A stretch of DNA of 64,000 nt. Origin: Lewinellaceae bacterium. Lineage in GTDB: Bacteria; Bacteroidota; Bacteroidia; Chitinophagales; Saprospiraceae. The position numbers and the translations under genes are program-made. Of this stretch, positions 15,791 through 25,861 are shown in pieces. The DNA lies in assembly GCA_020636025.1 (NCBI GenBank), contig JACJYQ010000003.1:558001-622000 (forward strand). The letters run 5' to 3'. Position 1 is the stretch's first letter. Each line of letters opens with the position of its first letter. Under the pieces are notes generated by a model, which was not told where the DNA came from, searched no databases, and saw only the letters and a program-made list of their open reading frames with translations.

Positions 15791-18700
15791 CTAAGGCTTT
15801 AATATTAATCTGGAGGCAGTCATGGCCCCGGCAGTGACACGGATATAAATGGGGCCACTATTATTATCGAGCCTGAAAACTTCTTCCGCTCTTTCTGCTG
15901 TTTTTTCCCTGAATAAAGTTTGCAACACCCGGCCATCCATGTCTATCAGCTCAAATTTAACCATTCCGGTGTAACTACTTTCCAGGAAAATGTTCAAGGG
16001 ATTGCCTGAAGGTAGTGGATTTGGAGATGCAACAATTTCCCAACCGGCAAATCCAGGGCCATCTGACACACCCGATACTTTGGGCAAACCTATGGTGTGC
16101 CAGGTTTCATTGGTCAATACGGGCAGGTTGAAGTCGAAGTATATGCCGGCGCGATTGCGGATCACGGCTCCATCCGGATTGTCGGTTTTTTGTTGGATAA
16201 AATACTGCACAAATCCATGAGAAGCGGCTTCGTTGATGTTCGAATCGGGCAACAAAATATTGTCAAAACGGAAAATCAGTTCGTTGTTGCCGCGAACATT
16301 GGCCGTCATCGGGTGACTGCTGCTGCCAATTTGCAGTGTCTCAATATCGAGTAATGGCGACAAGGTATCGCGTATCACCACGGTAAATGCCGTATCGGTT
16401 CCCGTATTTTGAAAACGTATTAGATACCTAAGGGGCTCGGTTTTTTCAATGTGATGACCAATGCCGATCCCGGCCGGGAAGCCTGTTTTATCATTTGGGT
16501 CAAAAGAGCCGATATTCTGCACACAAAACCGGTCATGTCCGGGAATGTATGCGTTTGGGCTGTAGCCGTAGGGTGCAAAGTTCCCACCATCGCAATTCAG
16601 GAGGAATGACTGGGCAAACGCTGATCCGAATGGATAGCCCGGTTCCTGTGGCGCTCGAAGTATCAACTGCTTGTCTTGTGTGCCTGCAATTTTGTGATTA
16701 AATATTCCTCCTGCTCCAAGAAAGAAGTTGCCTTCGGCTACTAAAAGCGAATCAAAACTGGATTCAATTTGCCGCCAGACCTGCCATTTTCGCGACGTAC
16801 TCATGGCGTTTTGTCCAGTGTTTCTGATTTCAATCAACACAGAATCGCCCAGGCATTCCAATCGGGTTTTTAGCGCAGCGCCTTGCCAGCTGCTACAGAG
16901 CGTATCTGGTGTAATATGGGCTTCTGTACAATGCATTTGACCCAAACCGGCATCGCATGACACGTTTACATCCAAATAAAAAGTGCCGCTTTCGTTCACA
17001 TCAAGAGTATCAAGGTCGAACCATAAGGTATCGCCCGATTGCTGAGCAATTGGGAAGGAGCTGCTGAGTAAGTCGAGATAGGGATCCAGCATAATTATGG
17101 CTTGCGCATTTTCAGCAGATTGTGTGCCGGTGTTGCGGTACCTGACAGCCAGGCGGGTATCGAAACAGCGACGCAACAATGGTGCAGCGACCTCAATCTC
17201 CAGTCTGGGGCAAATTACAGCGGGTTTTACGGGCAGGGCAGGAGCGTTGTAATTACCGCTGGTTATGTTTCCCGGAATGGTGACTGATACGCTACAGCTC
17301 TCCCACAACGGGTTTGGCGGAACAGCAGATATCTCATAAGTACCGCCTTCGACCAGGGCTCTGAAATAACCTGTTTGGTCCGACATGCCGTAACTGATCG
17401 TTCCATCAGTAGCCTCAGATTTGATCAGGAAGAATGGCAACTTTGGTTCACTTGCTGTCGCAGTACAGTCCATATTCAGGTCGTTTCTAACCAGGCCTCC
17501 GATGGTGAGAAAATCAGTACTTGGCTCGCTGCTGAGCCAAACGCCATCACCGCTGGCAAACCAGATCCGCTGGTCGGGTGCCAGAAATATGAAATTATCG
17601 GCCCAGGAAGTATTGGGCTTGGCGAGAGACTGCCAGTTCTGACCATTGTCCACAGAAGTGAGCAGGCTCGATCCTGCCTGGGCAAACAATTGCCCGGAAG
17701 AATTCGCGAAACTGCTATTCACGTTGTTGATGCTGCTGTTGCTGGTAGTGGTCCAGCTAGCTCCATTATTTGTGCTGCGGTGAATTTTGCCGCCGCCAAG
17801 AAGAAGGATGTCGCCATTGGGTAATGGGAATATTCGCGGAATACCTCCTGTCAGTGAAGGGGTGGCTACCGGCAACCAGCTAGCGCCGCGGTCTGTAGAC
17901 TTTTGCAGTACAATACCGCTTGTGAAGCACCAAAAGGTGCCATCTGCTGCCACGAATGTAGGATTGATGTTGATGTTTCCAATATTTTGCCAGCTCGTAC
18001 CGGCATCAACGGAGCGCAAGACAAATGGATCGCCTCCGCTGATTGAATAAAAATTGCAGAATAGCACGCCATCTGCAGAACGGATCGTAGAAAACTCGTC
18101 ATTGATCTGTAATTGCGTGGGTGTAATATCTTGCCAGCTCATTCCACGATCCATACTGCGCCAAAGCTGATCGTCCCACCAGCCGCAAATGGCACTATCA
18201 CCCAGAATGGCACAATCAAGGCCTGGTAAAAAACTCTCTGTGTTTTGAAGCATGCCACGTCGGAGTTGCCAGTTGGTAGCCCCGTTTTGGCTATGAAACA
18301 CGCCTTGCTCAGTGACAGCTAGGACGGACATGTCATCATAAAAGTGCATCAGGGGCGCATCAAGGTGGTTGGGCATGCCCTGGGCTGCGAATTGCCAGGA
18401 AATACCATCATCTATGCTGCGATACAGACCACTGAAATCGTGTTCTGCGAGGATTATGTTGCCGGGCATTGAACTGAATTTCCGCATTTTATCTACAGGC
18501 AAAGCTTGCCAGGTATCGCCATTATCGTCAGAGTACTGGGAAATTTCTGAAAGTGCGAACTCTTTTTCCGCCAACAAACGTCCGGTGGCAGTGACTGCCA
18601 TGCCTTTAGCGGAAAGGGAAAGCTCTGTCCAATTGGCTCCGTCATCAATGCTGCGTAATACGTTGCTGTTGGTAAGCAGGAATGCGGTCCCGTTGGGTGC

Positions 18701-19390
18701 TATGACAAGCCCGGTAATTGTTTTCCCGGTACTGATCGGGTCGTTTTGCCAGATCTCCCAGGTAAGTCCATTATCTGTACTGCGGTGAATGGGATTTATC
18801 TGTCCGCTGGTTCCGGTGGATTTCCAGACATAGAGGTGGCCGGTTTGGGCATCGCGGGTTAGTTGATTGAAATTGCCGGTGAAAACATCAGTCGAGGTTC
18901 GGCTACTGTCGATGCTACGAGTCACCTGGCCGTTTCGCAAGCCGAGCATGACGGAGCCTGCATCGAGGATGATTGTATTGGTAACATCGTTACTGGTCCA
19001 GTTTGAGCCATTGTTTAGGGCTGGTATCCAGTTGCGGCCGTTATCGGAGGATTGTTGCAGTGTATTAAAACTGAAATACCAGAGCTTTCCATCTGTGCCT
19101 AACGCCAGGTCTGCTTCGCTGTGGATGGAGCCCGGCAGGTTGTTCCATCGCCAGGTCTGGCCATTATCGTTGCTTTCATACACGCCGGAAGACGCACCAA
19201 GGCGCAACCATTTACCTCCGGTGCCCATGCCAAAAGAACCATAGGCGAAGCCGCCCGGAGGACCGGGCATGCGCTGCCAACTGAGTTGGGCATTTAGTTG
19301 AAGACTGTTGAATAAAAAGGAGATTGATAGGTAGGTGAGAAGTAGTTTTTTCACGTATGAATAAGAGATTGAGTTGTAGGGTTTTGTCAA
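15791..19390 (-). CDS. Large T9SS-secreted protein with sortilin/BNR-type propeller repeats
   Basis: The 1199-residue protein starts with a hydrophobic signal segment (KKLLLTYLSISFLFNSLQLNAQ). Residues ~35-640 hold many BNR-like repeats (S-x-D-x-G-x-T/S-W), the sequence of sortilin/photosystem-assembly-type propellers. Residues ~645-720 are a carboxypeptidase-regulatory-like beta-sandwich (GGLVRNDLNMDCTA). Two DUF11-like or DUF7619 modules follow (SFDPNDKTGFPAG, ..LRYLIRFQNTGTDTAF). The last ~90 residues are a T9SS type A sorting domain (SPNPLPSGNPLNIF, ... GPIYIRVTAGAMTASRLIL). It is exported and either anchored at the surface or released; the ligand is unknown. It is 30 bp downstream of another T9SS protein on the same strand. 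Confidence 0.88.
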   Translation of the reverse strand: MTKPYNSISYSYVKKLLLTYLSISFLFNSLQLNAQLSWQRMPGPPGGFAYGSFGMGTGGKWLRLGASSGVYESNDNGQTWRWNNLPGSIHSEADLALGTDGKLWYFSFNTLQQSSDNGRNWIPALNNGSNWTSNDVTNTIILDAGSVMLGLRNGQVTRSIDSSRTSTDVFTGNFNQLTRDAQTGHLYVWKSTGTSGQINPIHRSTDNGLTWEIWQNDPISTGKTITGLVIAPNGTAFLLTNSNVLRSIDDGANWTELSLSAKGMAVTATGRLLAEKEFALSEISQYSDDNGDTWQALPVDKMRKFSSMPGNIILAEHDFSGLYRSIDDGISWQFAAQGMPNHLDAPLMHFYDDMSVLAVTEQGVFHSQNGATNWQLRRGMLQNTESFLPGLDCAILGDSAICGWWDDQLWRSMDRGMSWQDITPTQLQINDEFSTIRSADGVLFCNFYSISGGDPFVLRSVDAGTSWQNIGNININPTFVAADGTFWCFTSGIVLQKSTDRGASWLPVATPSLTGGIPRIFPLPNGDILLLGGGKIHRSTNNGASWTTTSNSSINNVNSSFANSSGQLFAQAGSSLLTSVDNGQNWQSLAKPNTSWADNFIFLAPDQRIWFASGDGVWLSSEPSTDFLTIGGLVRNDLNMDCTATASEPKLPFFLIKSEATDGTISYGMSDQTGYFRALVEGGTYEISAVPPNPLWESCSVSVTIPGNITSGNYNAPALPVKPAVICPRLEIEVAAPLLRRCFDTRLAVRYRNTGTQSAENAQAIIMLDPYLDLLSSSFPIAQQSGDTLWFDLDTLDVNESGTFYLDVNVSCDAGLGQMHCTEAHITPDTLCSSWQGAALKTRLECLGDSVLIEIRNTGQNAMSTSRKWQVWRQIESSFDSLLVAEGNFFLGAGGIFNHKIAGTQDKQLILRAPQEPGYPFGSAFAQSFLLNCDGGNFAPYGYSPNAYIPGHDRFCVQNIGSFDPNDKTGFPAGIGIGHHIEKTEPLRYLIRFQNTGTDTAFTVVIRDTLSPLLDIETLQIGSSSHPMTANVRGNNELIFRFDNILLPDSNINEAASHGFVQYFIQQKTDNPDGAVIRNRAGIYFDFNLPVLTNETWHTIGLPKVSGVSDGPGFAGWEIVASPNPLPSGNPLNIFLESSYTGMVKFELIDMDGRVLQTLFREKTAERAEEVFRLDNNSGPIYIRVTAGAMTASRLILKP

Positions 19391-19420
19391 TAGAATTTTC
19401 GCCGTTCATTCGGCGTAGCA

Positions 19421-21979
19421 TCAATGCCTCAGAACCAGTCGTGTTGCGATTTTATCACCGTATGAAACCCGCAGCCAGAAAGAATTGTTCTTTGGCAGGT
19501 TCCCAAATGTGAAAGTTTGAAGATAATCCTTTTTCTCCTTTTTAAAACTGGAAATTAACCGCCCGTCCAGCGTTAACAGCTCTGTGGTAAATTCCCCGGA
19601 AAAGGGATTTCCCAATACGACTTGCAATGCGTCATTGTTATTCACAGGATTGGGGTAAACCTCAAAACTACCTGTTCCAAATGAAATATCCTTCGTGCTT
19701 ACACTAGGCAGCATCGCGGTTTTGGCCATGAGCAAATCACGGGAATTTGTAGGCGATACTTCGCGCGCCAGGGCCAGCGAGCCATCGGAAAGTACCTTGG
19801 ATGAAGCTGGTCGCCAGTTGTCATCGAAAAGGGCCGTCTCGCTTAGGGTTTCAAAATTCTCATTGATCTCCCGTACGATCAATCCGCCTGGCAGAAATGG
19901 TGCATTAACGGGATCGTAATGTATCAGCAGCAAAAGCCTCCCGTCAGTAGTTTTCATCAACCTTGTACCATAATGCGAATCAGCCAGGCGAATGCTTTTC
20001 CGGAGCAACACGGTTCCATCCGGAGTAAGACGGTAAAGCCAAAGCGAATCTGTTCCGTTGGTTACCTGGTAATTGGGAACTGACACTAACAAATCGCCTG
20101 ATTCAGTTTGAATGGCGCTTTCTGCCCTGCGATCATCATTTAACGCAACTGGGTCAAGCAGGGAAAGCAGCTGCGACTCACCAGTAACGCCATTGATGCG
20201 GATAACAACTCCAGAATACTCATCTTCCATCCCTACAGCCATAAAATCGCCATCCTGAAGGGCAAGTATATCTTGTATGAACCGCTGTCCGGTGGAAATA
20301 ACGCTTGACCAGACTGGCTCGATCCAGCTTTGCCATAGGATATCACCGTCTGATGAGATGCGCAAAGCTTTGCCTTGATTTCCGAAGAAACCTCCACTTG
20401 TGGGATCAGGTACAGAACCGTGATAAATGATGACGGCCCCACCGTCGTCTGTTGCTGCCGCAACCGAGTTTGCCTGCAAAGAGCGGTTTGGTGCATGCGT
20501 TTCCCAAATCACAGCGCCATCGACCGGGTTGATCTTCCGGATGATGAGTTCATCTTCATACATGCCGCTGTTTTCGTCACGTGCGTCGATGACCAGCAGC
20601 AAATTGCCGTCGCTTGTCTGCAGAATCTCTGCAATGATGTCTCTTTTGGGACCCGAATAAAAGGTCGACCAGATCTCTGCGCCGTCAGCCGGGTCAATTT
20701 TTCGCAGCATGGTTTCCAGACTGAGTGTGTCATGGCTCTCAAAGTTGCTGGCGAGATATAAGGATCCGTCTGTCTCGGTGATATGAGGATTAAGGTCGTC
20801 GCCTTGTGGACCCACAGATCCTACGATCGCTTCATCAAGCACCGCCATACTGCCTTTTTCAAAAAATATCCAGTACCCGTCGTTGCTGCCCATTGAAAAC
20901 AATTGCCCGACTACAACCCCGCGGCCGTTGGGCAGAAATTCGGCATCATAAATGCGTCTGTCCCAGTAGAATATTGCCTCTGAAAAATCGCGCAGAATTG
21001 TCTGGGTACCGGTAATTGGATTCAGAAGTTCAATACTGCGAGAGGTGACTATCGCCATCGTTTCATCCGGCCCTGGTTTCAGGCGAAAGTCGCCATAGGC
21101 AAATCCGGGCTTGGCAGACCAAAGCGAGTCGCCGGCGGTTGATATTTTATTCAGATACCAGGCATTGGAAAACCTCTGACGGGTGAGCGCATATACGGAT
21201 CCATCGTTTTTGTCGGCCAGGATATTCTGAACCTGCGTTTTCCCAATTTCAGTAGGGGCCATGACGATTTTCCTCCAAATCACTGAACCAGAGCTTGTGC
21301 GCAGTGAAATTTCGGCCAGTGCACTGTTGCTGTTTGGGTTGCCCGAATTGTGCAGCACATAAAATCGGCCGTCGGGAAGAGGAGCAATCATTTGCGGAAA
21401 GCTGGAATAAGTGCCTGCGCTGGACATTGCTTCACTGAACATCTCATTTCCATTCGCATCCAGGCGTTGCAGAAAACCGCTGCCATAAGCCCCCACATGA
21501 AGGATCGCAGCCGCACCGCCATCCGGAAGGCCTGCCACGCTGACGTAGCCGGTCACTTCGTGTACGGTTTGCGTGCTTACTTTTTCAAATTCTGTAGCGC
21601 CATCGGGTGACAGCTTAATCAACACTCCGCGGTTTTCCGTCCCTTCGAAGTTTTCTCTGCTGCCCGACAGCCACATATTACCGGTTGCCGGTTCACGGTG
21701 AAAGCACCAGAGCCGTTCGTTGTGCATCTGAGAACCGAGTGTATCTGCCCAGACGACATTTCCAATTGAATCGAGCTTTGCGATGAACCAATCGTCTTGT
21801 CCCACAGCGGAGGTGGTACCTGCTGCCCAAAAATAACCGGGTTCGTCGGCCGGGTACACAAAATTGAGAGATTCATTGAGGTTCGGAAGTCCGTATGTTT
21901 TTTGCCAGTCGATTTGGCCATAGGAAGAGCCCGAGATCAGGAGTGCAGCAAGGAGGATTTTTAAGGCAGCAGTCTTCAT
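19421..21979 (-). CDS. T9SS-secreted beta-propeller protein
   Basis: The 852 residues begin with a signal peptide (MKTAALKILLAALLISGSSYGQ). The body has repeats of the form GDxLWxxxxxP, GAVIWETHAPN and DGxxxxLxxxD, typical of PQQ-like or Kelch-like propeller blades in Bacteroidota surface proteins. The C-terminal ~80 residues are a T9SS sorting domain (FGTGSFEVYPNPVNNNDALQ ... NSFWLRVSYGDKIATRLVLRH). No catalytic motif is visible. It lies directly upstream of the sortilin-like T9SS protein on the same strand (30 bp gap) and may share its transcript. Confidence 0.85.
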   Translation of the reverse strand: MKTAALKILLAALLISGSSYGQIDWQKTYGLPNLNESLNFVYPADEPGYFWAAGTTSAVGQDDWFIAKLDSIGNVVWADTLGSQMHNERLWCFHREPATGNMWLSGSRENFEGTENRGVLIKLSPDGATEFEKVSTQTVHEVTGYVSVAGLPDGGAAAILHVGAYGSGFLQRLDANGNEMFSEAMSSAGTYSSFPQMIAPLPDGRFYVLHNSGNPNSNSALAEISLRTSSGSVIWRKIVMAPTEIGKTQVQNILADKNDGSVYALTRQRFSNAWYLNKISTAGDSLWSAKPGFAYGDFRLKPGPDETMAIVTSRSIELLNPITGTQTILRDFSEAIFYWDRRIYDAEFLPNGRGVVVGQLFSMGSNDGYWIFFEKGSMAVLDEAIVGSVGPQGDDLNPHITETDGSLYLASNFESHDTLSLETMLRKIDPADGAEIWSTFYSGPKRDIIAEILQTSDGNLLLVIDARDENSGMYEDELIIRKINPVDGAVIWETHAPNRSLQANSVAAATDDGGAVIIYHGSVPDPTSGGFFGNQGKALRISSDGDILWQSWIEPVWSSVISTGQRFIQDILALQDGDFMAVGMEDEYSGVVIRINGVTGESQLLSLLDPVALNDDRRAESAIQTESGDLLVSVPNYQVTNGTDSLWLYRLTPDGTVLLRKSIRLADSHYGTRLMKTTDGRLLLLIHYDPVNAPFLPGGLIVREINENFETLSETALFDDNWRPASSKVLSDGSLALAREVSPTNSRDLLMAKTAMLPSVSTKDISFGTGSFEVYPNPVNNNDALQVVLGNPFSGEFTTELLTLDGRLISSFKKEKKDYLQTFTFGNLPKNNSFWLRVSYGDKIATRLVLRH

Positions 21980-22234
21980 GTAAGATTGATGTTTTATACT
22001 TCACGCTGTTTGGTTTTGAAAATCGCCTGCGGCTAAATCATTGATTAACAGCGTTCAGTATGACAAGTGTTTTCACAACCACTTTGCGGTGGCTATAAGA
22101 GACTGCAAGAACAGGGATTTTTTTGGGAAAGTGATTGGCTGGAGTTTTACATTTTTCGCCGTTCTTTCTATGTGCGCATGAGTGCCAATCTCAAGTGGAA
22201 TAATGACCAAGGCTTCCGCATGACCTTTTGACTT

Positions 22235-22921
22235 TTAGAAATTTATCAGTTTAATAGCCCATTCATAAAATAGTCTATCCTTGTTAAGGTAGATTAATGT
22301 TAAGCCAATTGTATCATAGAATCCGTGGGTAAATACAAGCAAAGCGAGGTTGGTTCTGTTTTTATAAAAAATAAAGAAAGATATGCTGCTTGATAATGCC
22401 ACGGCGATCACCCCGGCAGTTCCCTGATAGTTATGTGAAGCGCCAAAATATATAGAAAGAATAATGGCTGAAATGAACCATGCCTTATCAGTATCTCCTA
22501 GAAATTCTGCTAAATGCTTCATATAATAACCACTAAATAAAAACTCTTCCCCAAATGCAGCAAATATCCACATTATTAAAAATAGAATTAAAAAGCTGGA
22601 AAAGTCCGCCCGTATGTCATCTAATGAGCTTAGATTAATCTCGCCAAAATATATTTCCAGGAATGGTTGAATACATATATCAATAACCAGGAATATAGCT
22701 ATAGCCAGTAGCAGGGCATTGAGAATAGTCCTTGGAATTATTTTTTCCCCAAATCCAAATTTTTTCCAATTCCAACCGCTTTGCCACAGTAAGAAAAGGG
22801 CTATGAATAAACCAAAAAAATACCCATAATTCCTATCAGCAATTGATAGTATGGGTGCTATAATCATCACAAGGATGACCATGTATGGTTTTGATAGAAA
22901 TTGATGTAATTTATGTATCAT
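22235..22921 (-). CDS. CPBP-family intramembrane glutamic protease
   Basis: The 228-residue membrane protein has eight or so hydrophobic segments and the three CPBP blocks: FGEEFLFSGYYMKHL (EExxFS in place of EExxxR), ASHNYQGTAGVI (conserved His) and FTHGFYDTIGLTLIY (HxxxD). Bacterial homologues process peptides, modify bacteriocin self-immunity or act as CAAX-type proteases. The missing Arg after the Glu pair occurs in some members. No peptide or partner gene adjoins it. Base composition is noticeably AT-rich relative to the T9SS genes around it. Confidence 0.8.
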   Translation of the reverse strand: MIHKLHQFLSKPYMVILVMIIAPILSIADRNYGYFFGLFIALFLLWQSGWNWKKFGFGEKIIPRTILNALLLAIAIFLVIDICIQPFLEIYFGEINLSSLDDIRADFSSFLILFLIMWIFAAFGEEFLFSGYYMKHLAEFLGDTDKAWFISAIILSIYFGASHNYQGTAGVIAVALSSSISFFIFYKNRTNLALLVFTHGFYDTIGLTLIYLNKDRLFYEWAIKLINF

Positions 22922-22995
22922 TTTTATTTTTTACCAAGAGCGTGTTTGGAAATTTCCGTACAGATGTGGTAAAAACACCCGCGCAGGGCGGAAAA

Positions 22996-24348
22996 TCACT
23001 CCTTCAAAACCTTCTCAACGAACACCCTGGCCCCGGTTTCAATCATAAGGATATACAATCCCTTGGGTAAACCAGAAACATCAATGGTTTGTACATCGGT
23101 ATCCGAAATGATCAGCTTGCCAACAGTATCGTACAATTTGATGGATTTTTTTTGTGTACCATCAATATGAATGAAACTACTGGCGGGGTTGGGGTAAATG
23201 GAAACCGCTGCATCCCTCAGCTGTTCATCCACAGACGATGCAGCCTGATAGTAAAACGGGTGCTGAATTTTTACACCCTGGTATTCTGCTTCTACCTGCC
23301 AGTTTCCGAATGGCCCGTTGACGGGCAAAACCCAGGTCCAGTACCACCAGGATTTTGTGTAGGTATTATTGACTGTGTGGTTCCATGATTGCCAAACGGA
23401 GTTGTCCGGCTTCAGGAGCTTGAAACTGGTCAGGGTTCCAATCGACTCATCGTGGTAATAGGCCGCCAGGTAAATGGTTTGTCCCGGGAAAAACAGGTTG
23501 GAAATATTGGGCGCTTCGTTACTTCCCGGACAACCGTGCACGGGAAGCGCATCGTGCGTGATCACGGCATTTAACGTTGGTTCCCGGTTGGCCGGTTGTG
23601 TAGCCCACCAGCTTTCGGAGTTCAGGGAGTTGCAACTCCCGGAGTAGGGGTCAATAAGCTGAGCCGAGGCATCGTACACTTCGAAATGAAGATGCGGTTG
23701 CGTAGAACAACCCGAACTGGCTACCACACCCAGATACTCTCCTTTTGCAACGCTTTCGCCAATGTTCTTGCTTGTGAGCGAGTTCTTTTTCATGTGTCCG
23801 TACCAGGCTTTTGATCCGTCGGCATGAAGGACATACACCGCATTCCAGTTGCCCAGGCAGGAGCAGTGAGTATCCACATTGCCATCGGTTTTGGCGATGA
23901 TGGTACCGTCCATGCCGGCCACAACTTCTACCAGATTGTTGTCATACAAATACCAGGGAAAGGGCCAGGTGTCTATGTCGGTGCCTTTATGTCCGTCATA
24001 GGTTCTGGAGCCGCAGTTGTAATCCAGCACGCCGGTTCCGGCATTTTGATCCACATAATTATTGGTGGCATAATAACTGTTGAACGACAAGGCCGGAGCT
24101 TTTCTCAGGGGCCAGGCAAAAGCAACCGTATTGTTTTCAGGCTGCGGTTTGTCGGCAATGATGCCCTCTTTGATTAGTCTGGCAATGTTTTCATCCAGCA
24201 TTCGGTTTATCTGTGTTCTTTCCTCGCTTGTCAGGCAGTTTGTGACTTCACCAGAAAGCACTTCGCCGCCGCCAGCGGGCGGGATTTCTTGGGCGAAGGG
24301 ATGGTTGATGGTGCAGAATAGTAGTAGGATAGGGAGCGTTATTTTCAT
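22996..24348 (-). CDS. T9SS-secreted M23 metallopeptidase
   Basis: The 450 residues start with a signal peptide (MKITLPILLLFCTINHPFAQ). The LytM/M23 core has HKGTDIDTWP (the HxxxD zinc pair), GHMKKNSLTSKNIGESVAKG and HLHFEVYD (the HxH motif). The zinc-binding residues are all present, so it should cut peptidoglycan cross-bridges or other glycine-rich peptides. A ~120-residue Ig-like module follows. The last ~75 residues are a T9SS sorting domain (VSIYPNPASSFIHI ... GLYILMIETGARVFVEKVL). Thus it is an exported, possibly surface-bound or released wall or prey-lytic enzyme; which of these is inference. Confidence 0.9.
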   Translation of the reverse strand: MKITLPILLLFCTINHPFAQEIPPAGGGEVLSGEVTNCLTSEERTQINRMLDENIARLIKEGIIADKPQPENNTVAFAWPLRKAPALSFNSYYATNNYVDQNAGTGVLDYNCGSRTYDGHKGTDIDTWPFPWYLYDNNLVEVVAGMDGTIIAKTDGNVDTHCSCLGNWNAVYVLHADGSKAWYGHMKKNSLTSKNIGESVAKGEYLGVVASSGCSTQPHLHFEVYDASAQLIDPYSGSCNSLNSESWWATQPANREPTLNAVITHDALPVHGCPGSNEAPNISNLFFPGQTIYLAAYYHDESIGTLTSFKLLKPDNSVWQSWNHTVNNTYTKSWWYWTWVLPVNGPFGNWQVEAEYQGVKIQHPFYYQAASSVDEQLRDAAVSIYPNPASSFIHIDGTQKKSIKLYDTVGKLIISDTDVQTIDVSGLPKGLYILMIETGARVFVEKVLKE

Positions 24349-24367
24349 GTTGGTTTAGTTTGCTATT

Positions 24368-24868
24368 TCACCATCCGTGCTTTTGACTCAGTTTCGGCAA
24401 TAAACTTTCCAGTTCATCTTCGTCCCATTGTTCACCGCTCGGATCGGAAGAGTGATTTGTTTCTTGATTCATGGGCATTTCATGTCCAGTCTTCTTCTCA
24501 TAAACGGTCATGGCCAAATATCCATATCCTTCCCATTCCATATCTTCTACGAGGTTGTCGAGTGCTGATAAACCATCGGGGTCGGTCAATGCATTGTTGT
24601 AAATTTCTTCGCCCTGGGCAATTAACCATCCTCTAAAATCCATGAAGCAATCATCCGAGCAACCTCCGTTTACGATATATGCTGCCGCCCATAATTTCCA
24701 GTCGTAAGCTTTATTCATAAACTCTTGAAAGATGTTATCAAATATTATGATTTCATCTGGTGAAATTTCGCTTAGTTTTTGGGCTATTAGTTCTTGTTGG
24801 GCTTCTGACTCTCCGCCACTTTCTTTGTTTGTTTCCAACATGATTTTCCAGAAGGATTCTTTGTTCAT
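24368..24868 (-). CDS. DUF4240-domain protein
   Basis: The start at 24868 (MNKESFWKIMLETNKES) fits the family; an upstream ATG at 24904 adds 12 residues that look out of frame with it. The 166 residues match DUF4240: FWxxI...S.GD....QxxLxxxLxxLsPdEIixFdxxF, then AAYIVNGGCSDDCFMDFRGWLIAQGEEIYNNAL. This family is found in cytoplasmic proteins of bacteria that answer polymorphic toxins (immunity-like) or have no known role. A tail of ~35 residues is acidic. The neighbours do not clarify it. Confidence 0.75.
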   Translation of the reverse strand: MNKESFWKIMLETNKESGGESEAQQELIAQKLSEISPDEIIIFDNIFQEFMNKAYDWKLWAAAYIVNGGCSDDCFMDFRGWLIAQGEEIYNNALTDPDGLSALDNLVEDMEWEGYGYLAMTVYEKKTGHEMPMNQETNHSSDPSGEQWDEDELESLLPKLSQKHGW

Positions 24869-25098
24869 TGTTAATTTTTTATTTAAGGCAGTGAATGAGT
24901 GCATGGGCTATGTGGCCGCGTGTAGTCGGATATGTGAGACCATGCTTTGTTAGCTCTATTTTTTTGCCACTTATTGATTTAGATAATTATGAGAATCGCG
25001 TCAAGTAAATGTATTTCATCATTAATTTTTTAGACCTATATCTGCGTCAACTGAGCGGATGTTCTCAGTTCTACATTTTTGGCATTTCAGCAAGTCCT

Positions 25099-25833
25099 TT
25101 ATTTTTCGTATGTTTTCAAACGTTTGATTGTATCTTTTGAACCGTCAATTAAAGTTGCCAAAAGTTCCAAATCCCCACCGTACTTGTTCAAAAAAAATTT
25201 CTTCATTACTTGATTGCCTTTCCCTGAGTTTGTCCCCATACCTTCTTTTACCCAGAATAAATATTCATCACCAAAGTCAATGAAAACATTTCTTTGCACA
25301 TTTGACCATGATTTTCGACACCAACTCCAAGTAAAGTTAAATTCGTTTTTAGGACTATTGTCCACTTTCCCAAACTCAGCTGACAAGGGGTCATAAAATC
25401 GAAAATACTTAATATCTTCATCCAACCGAGATTTGAAAATTGAAAAATTATTTTTGAAATGCTTCCCATTAATTATCCAGAGCATTCGTTCGCCATAAAA
25501 ATCTTCTCGCTCACGAATTACATCTATCTGAATGGGTGAATTTTGGAGTTCAATTATTAAATCATCATTAGTCAAAACATCTGCGATGTGTTTACAGCCG
25601 TCCTTGGATATAACTATTTCGCAATTCTCCTTGCCGAAAACAAGTTTCCAGTTTTTATGCCATTCAGTTTCTGGCTCATACCAATAGTCACAATTTTTGT
25701 CTTTGTAATGCGCCCAATGCCATACATTTATCTCACCACATTTAGGAAACACTGGCTGGTCACACAATAGGCATGTTCCTTGTGCTTTAGGGTTTGCTTC
25801 AACTTTTACACCATTTAACGTCGCAAATAACAT
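25099..25833 (-). CDS. CoiA-like competence-type nuclease
   Basis: The 244 residues match CoiA: an N-terminal zinc-finger-like CLLCDQPVFPKCG, HWAH, then ETEWHKNWK and the nuclease core HIADV...IIELQNSPI...IREREDFYGERMLWIING. D in ADV, E in IELQ and the ExxxH box are the presumed catalytic residues of this PD-(D/E)xK-type family. In competent bacteria CoiA acts on incoming DNA; stand-alone homologues in accessory regions may be defence nucleases. It lies 28 bp downstream of the 222-residue protein on the same strand in an AT-rich island, which points to a two-gene acquired unit. Confidence 0.78.
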   Translation of the reverse strand: MLFATLNGVKVEANPKAQGTCLLCDQPVFPKCGEINVWHWAHYKDKNCDYWYEPETEWHKNWKLVFGKENCEIVISKDGCKHIADVLTNDDLIIELQNSPIQIDVIREREDFYGERMLWIINGKHFKNNFSIFKSRLDEDIKYFRFYDPLSAEFGKVDNSPKNEFNFTWSWCRKSWSNVQRNVFIDFGDEYLFWVKEGMGTNSGKGNQVMKKFFLNKYGGDLELLATLIDGSKDTIKRLKTYEK

Positions 25834-25861
25834 TGATTATCCATAGTATATTTAAAAATGA

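Noticed and set aside
17375..17824. Open frame of 149 codons on the + strand inside the T9SS gene
   Set aside because: Antisense shadow; no family motif.
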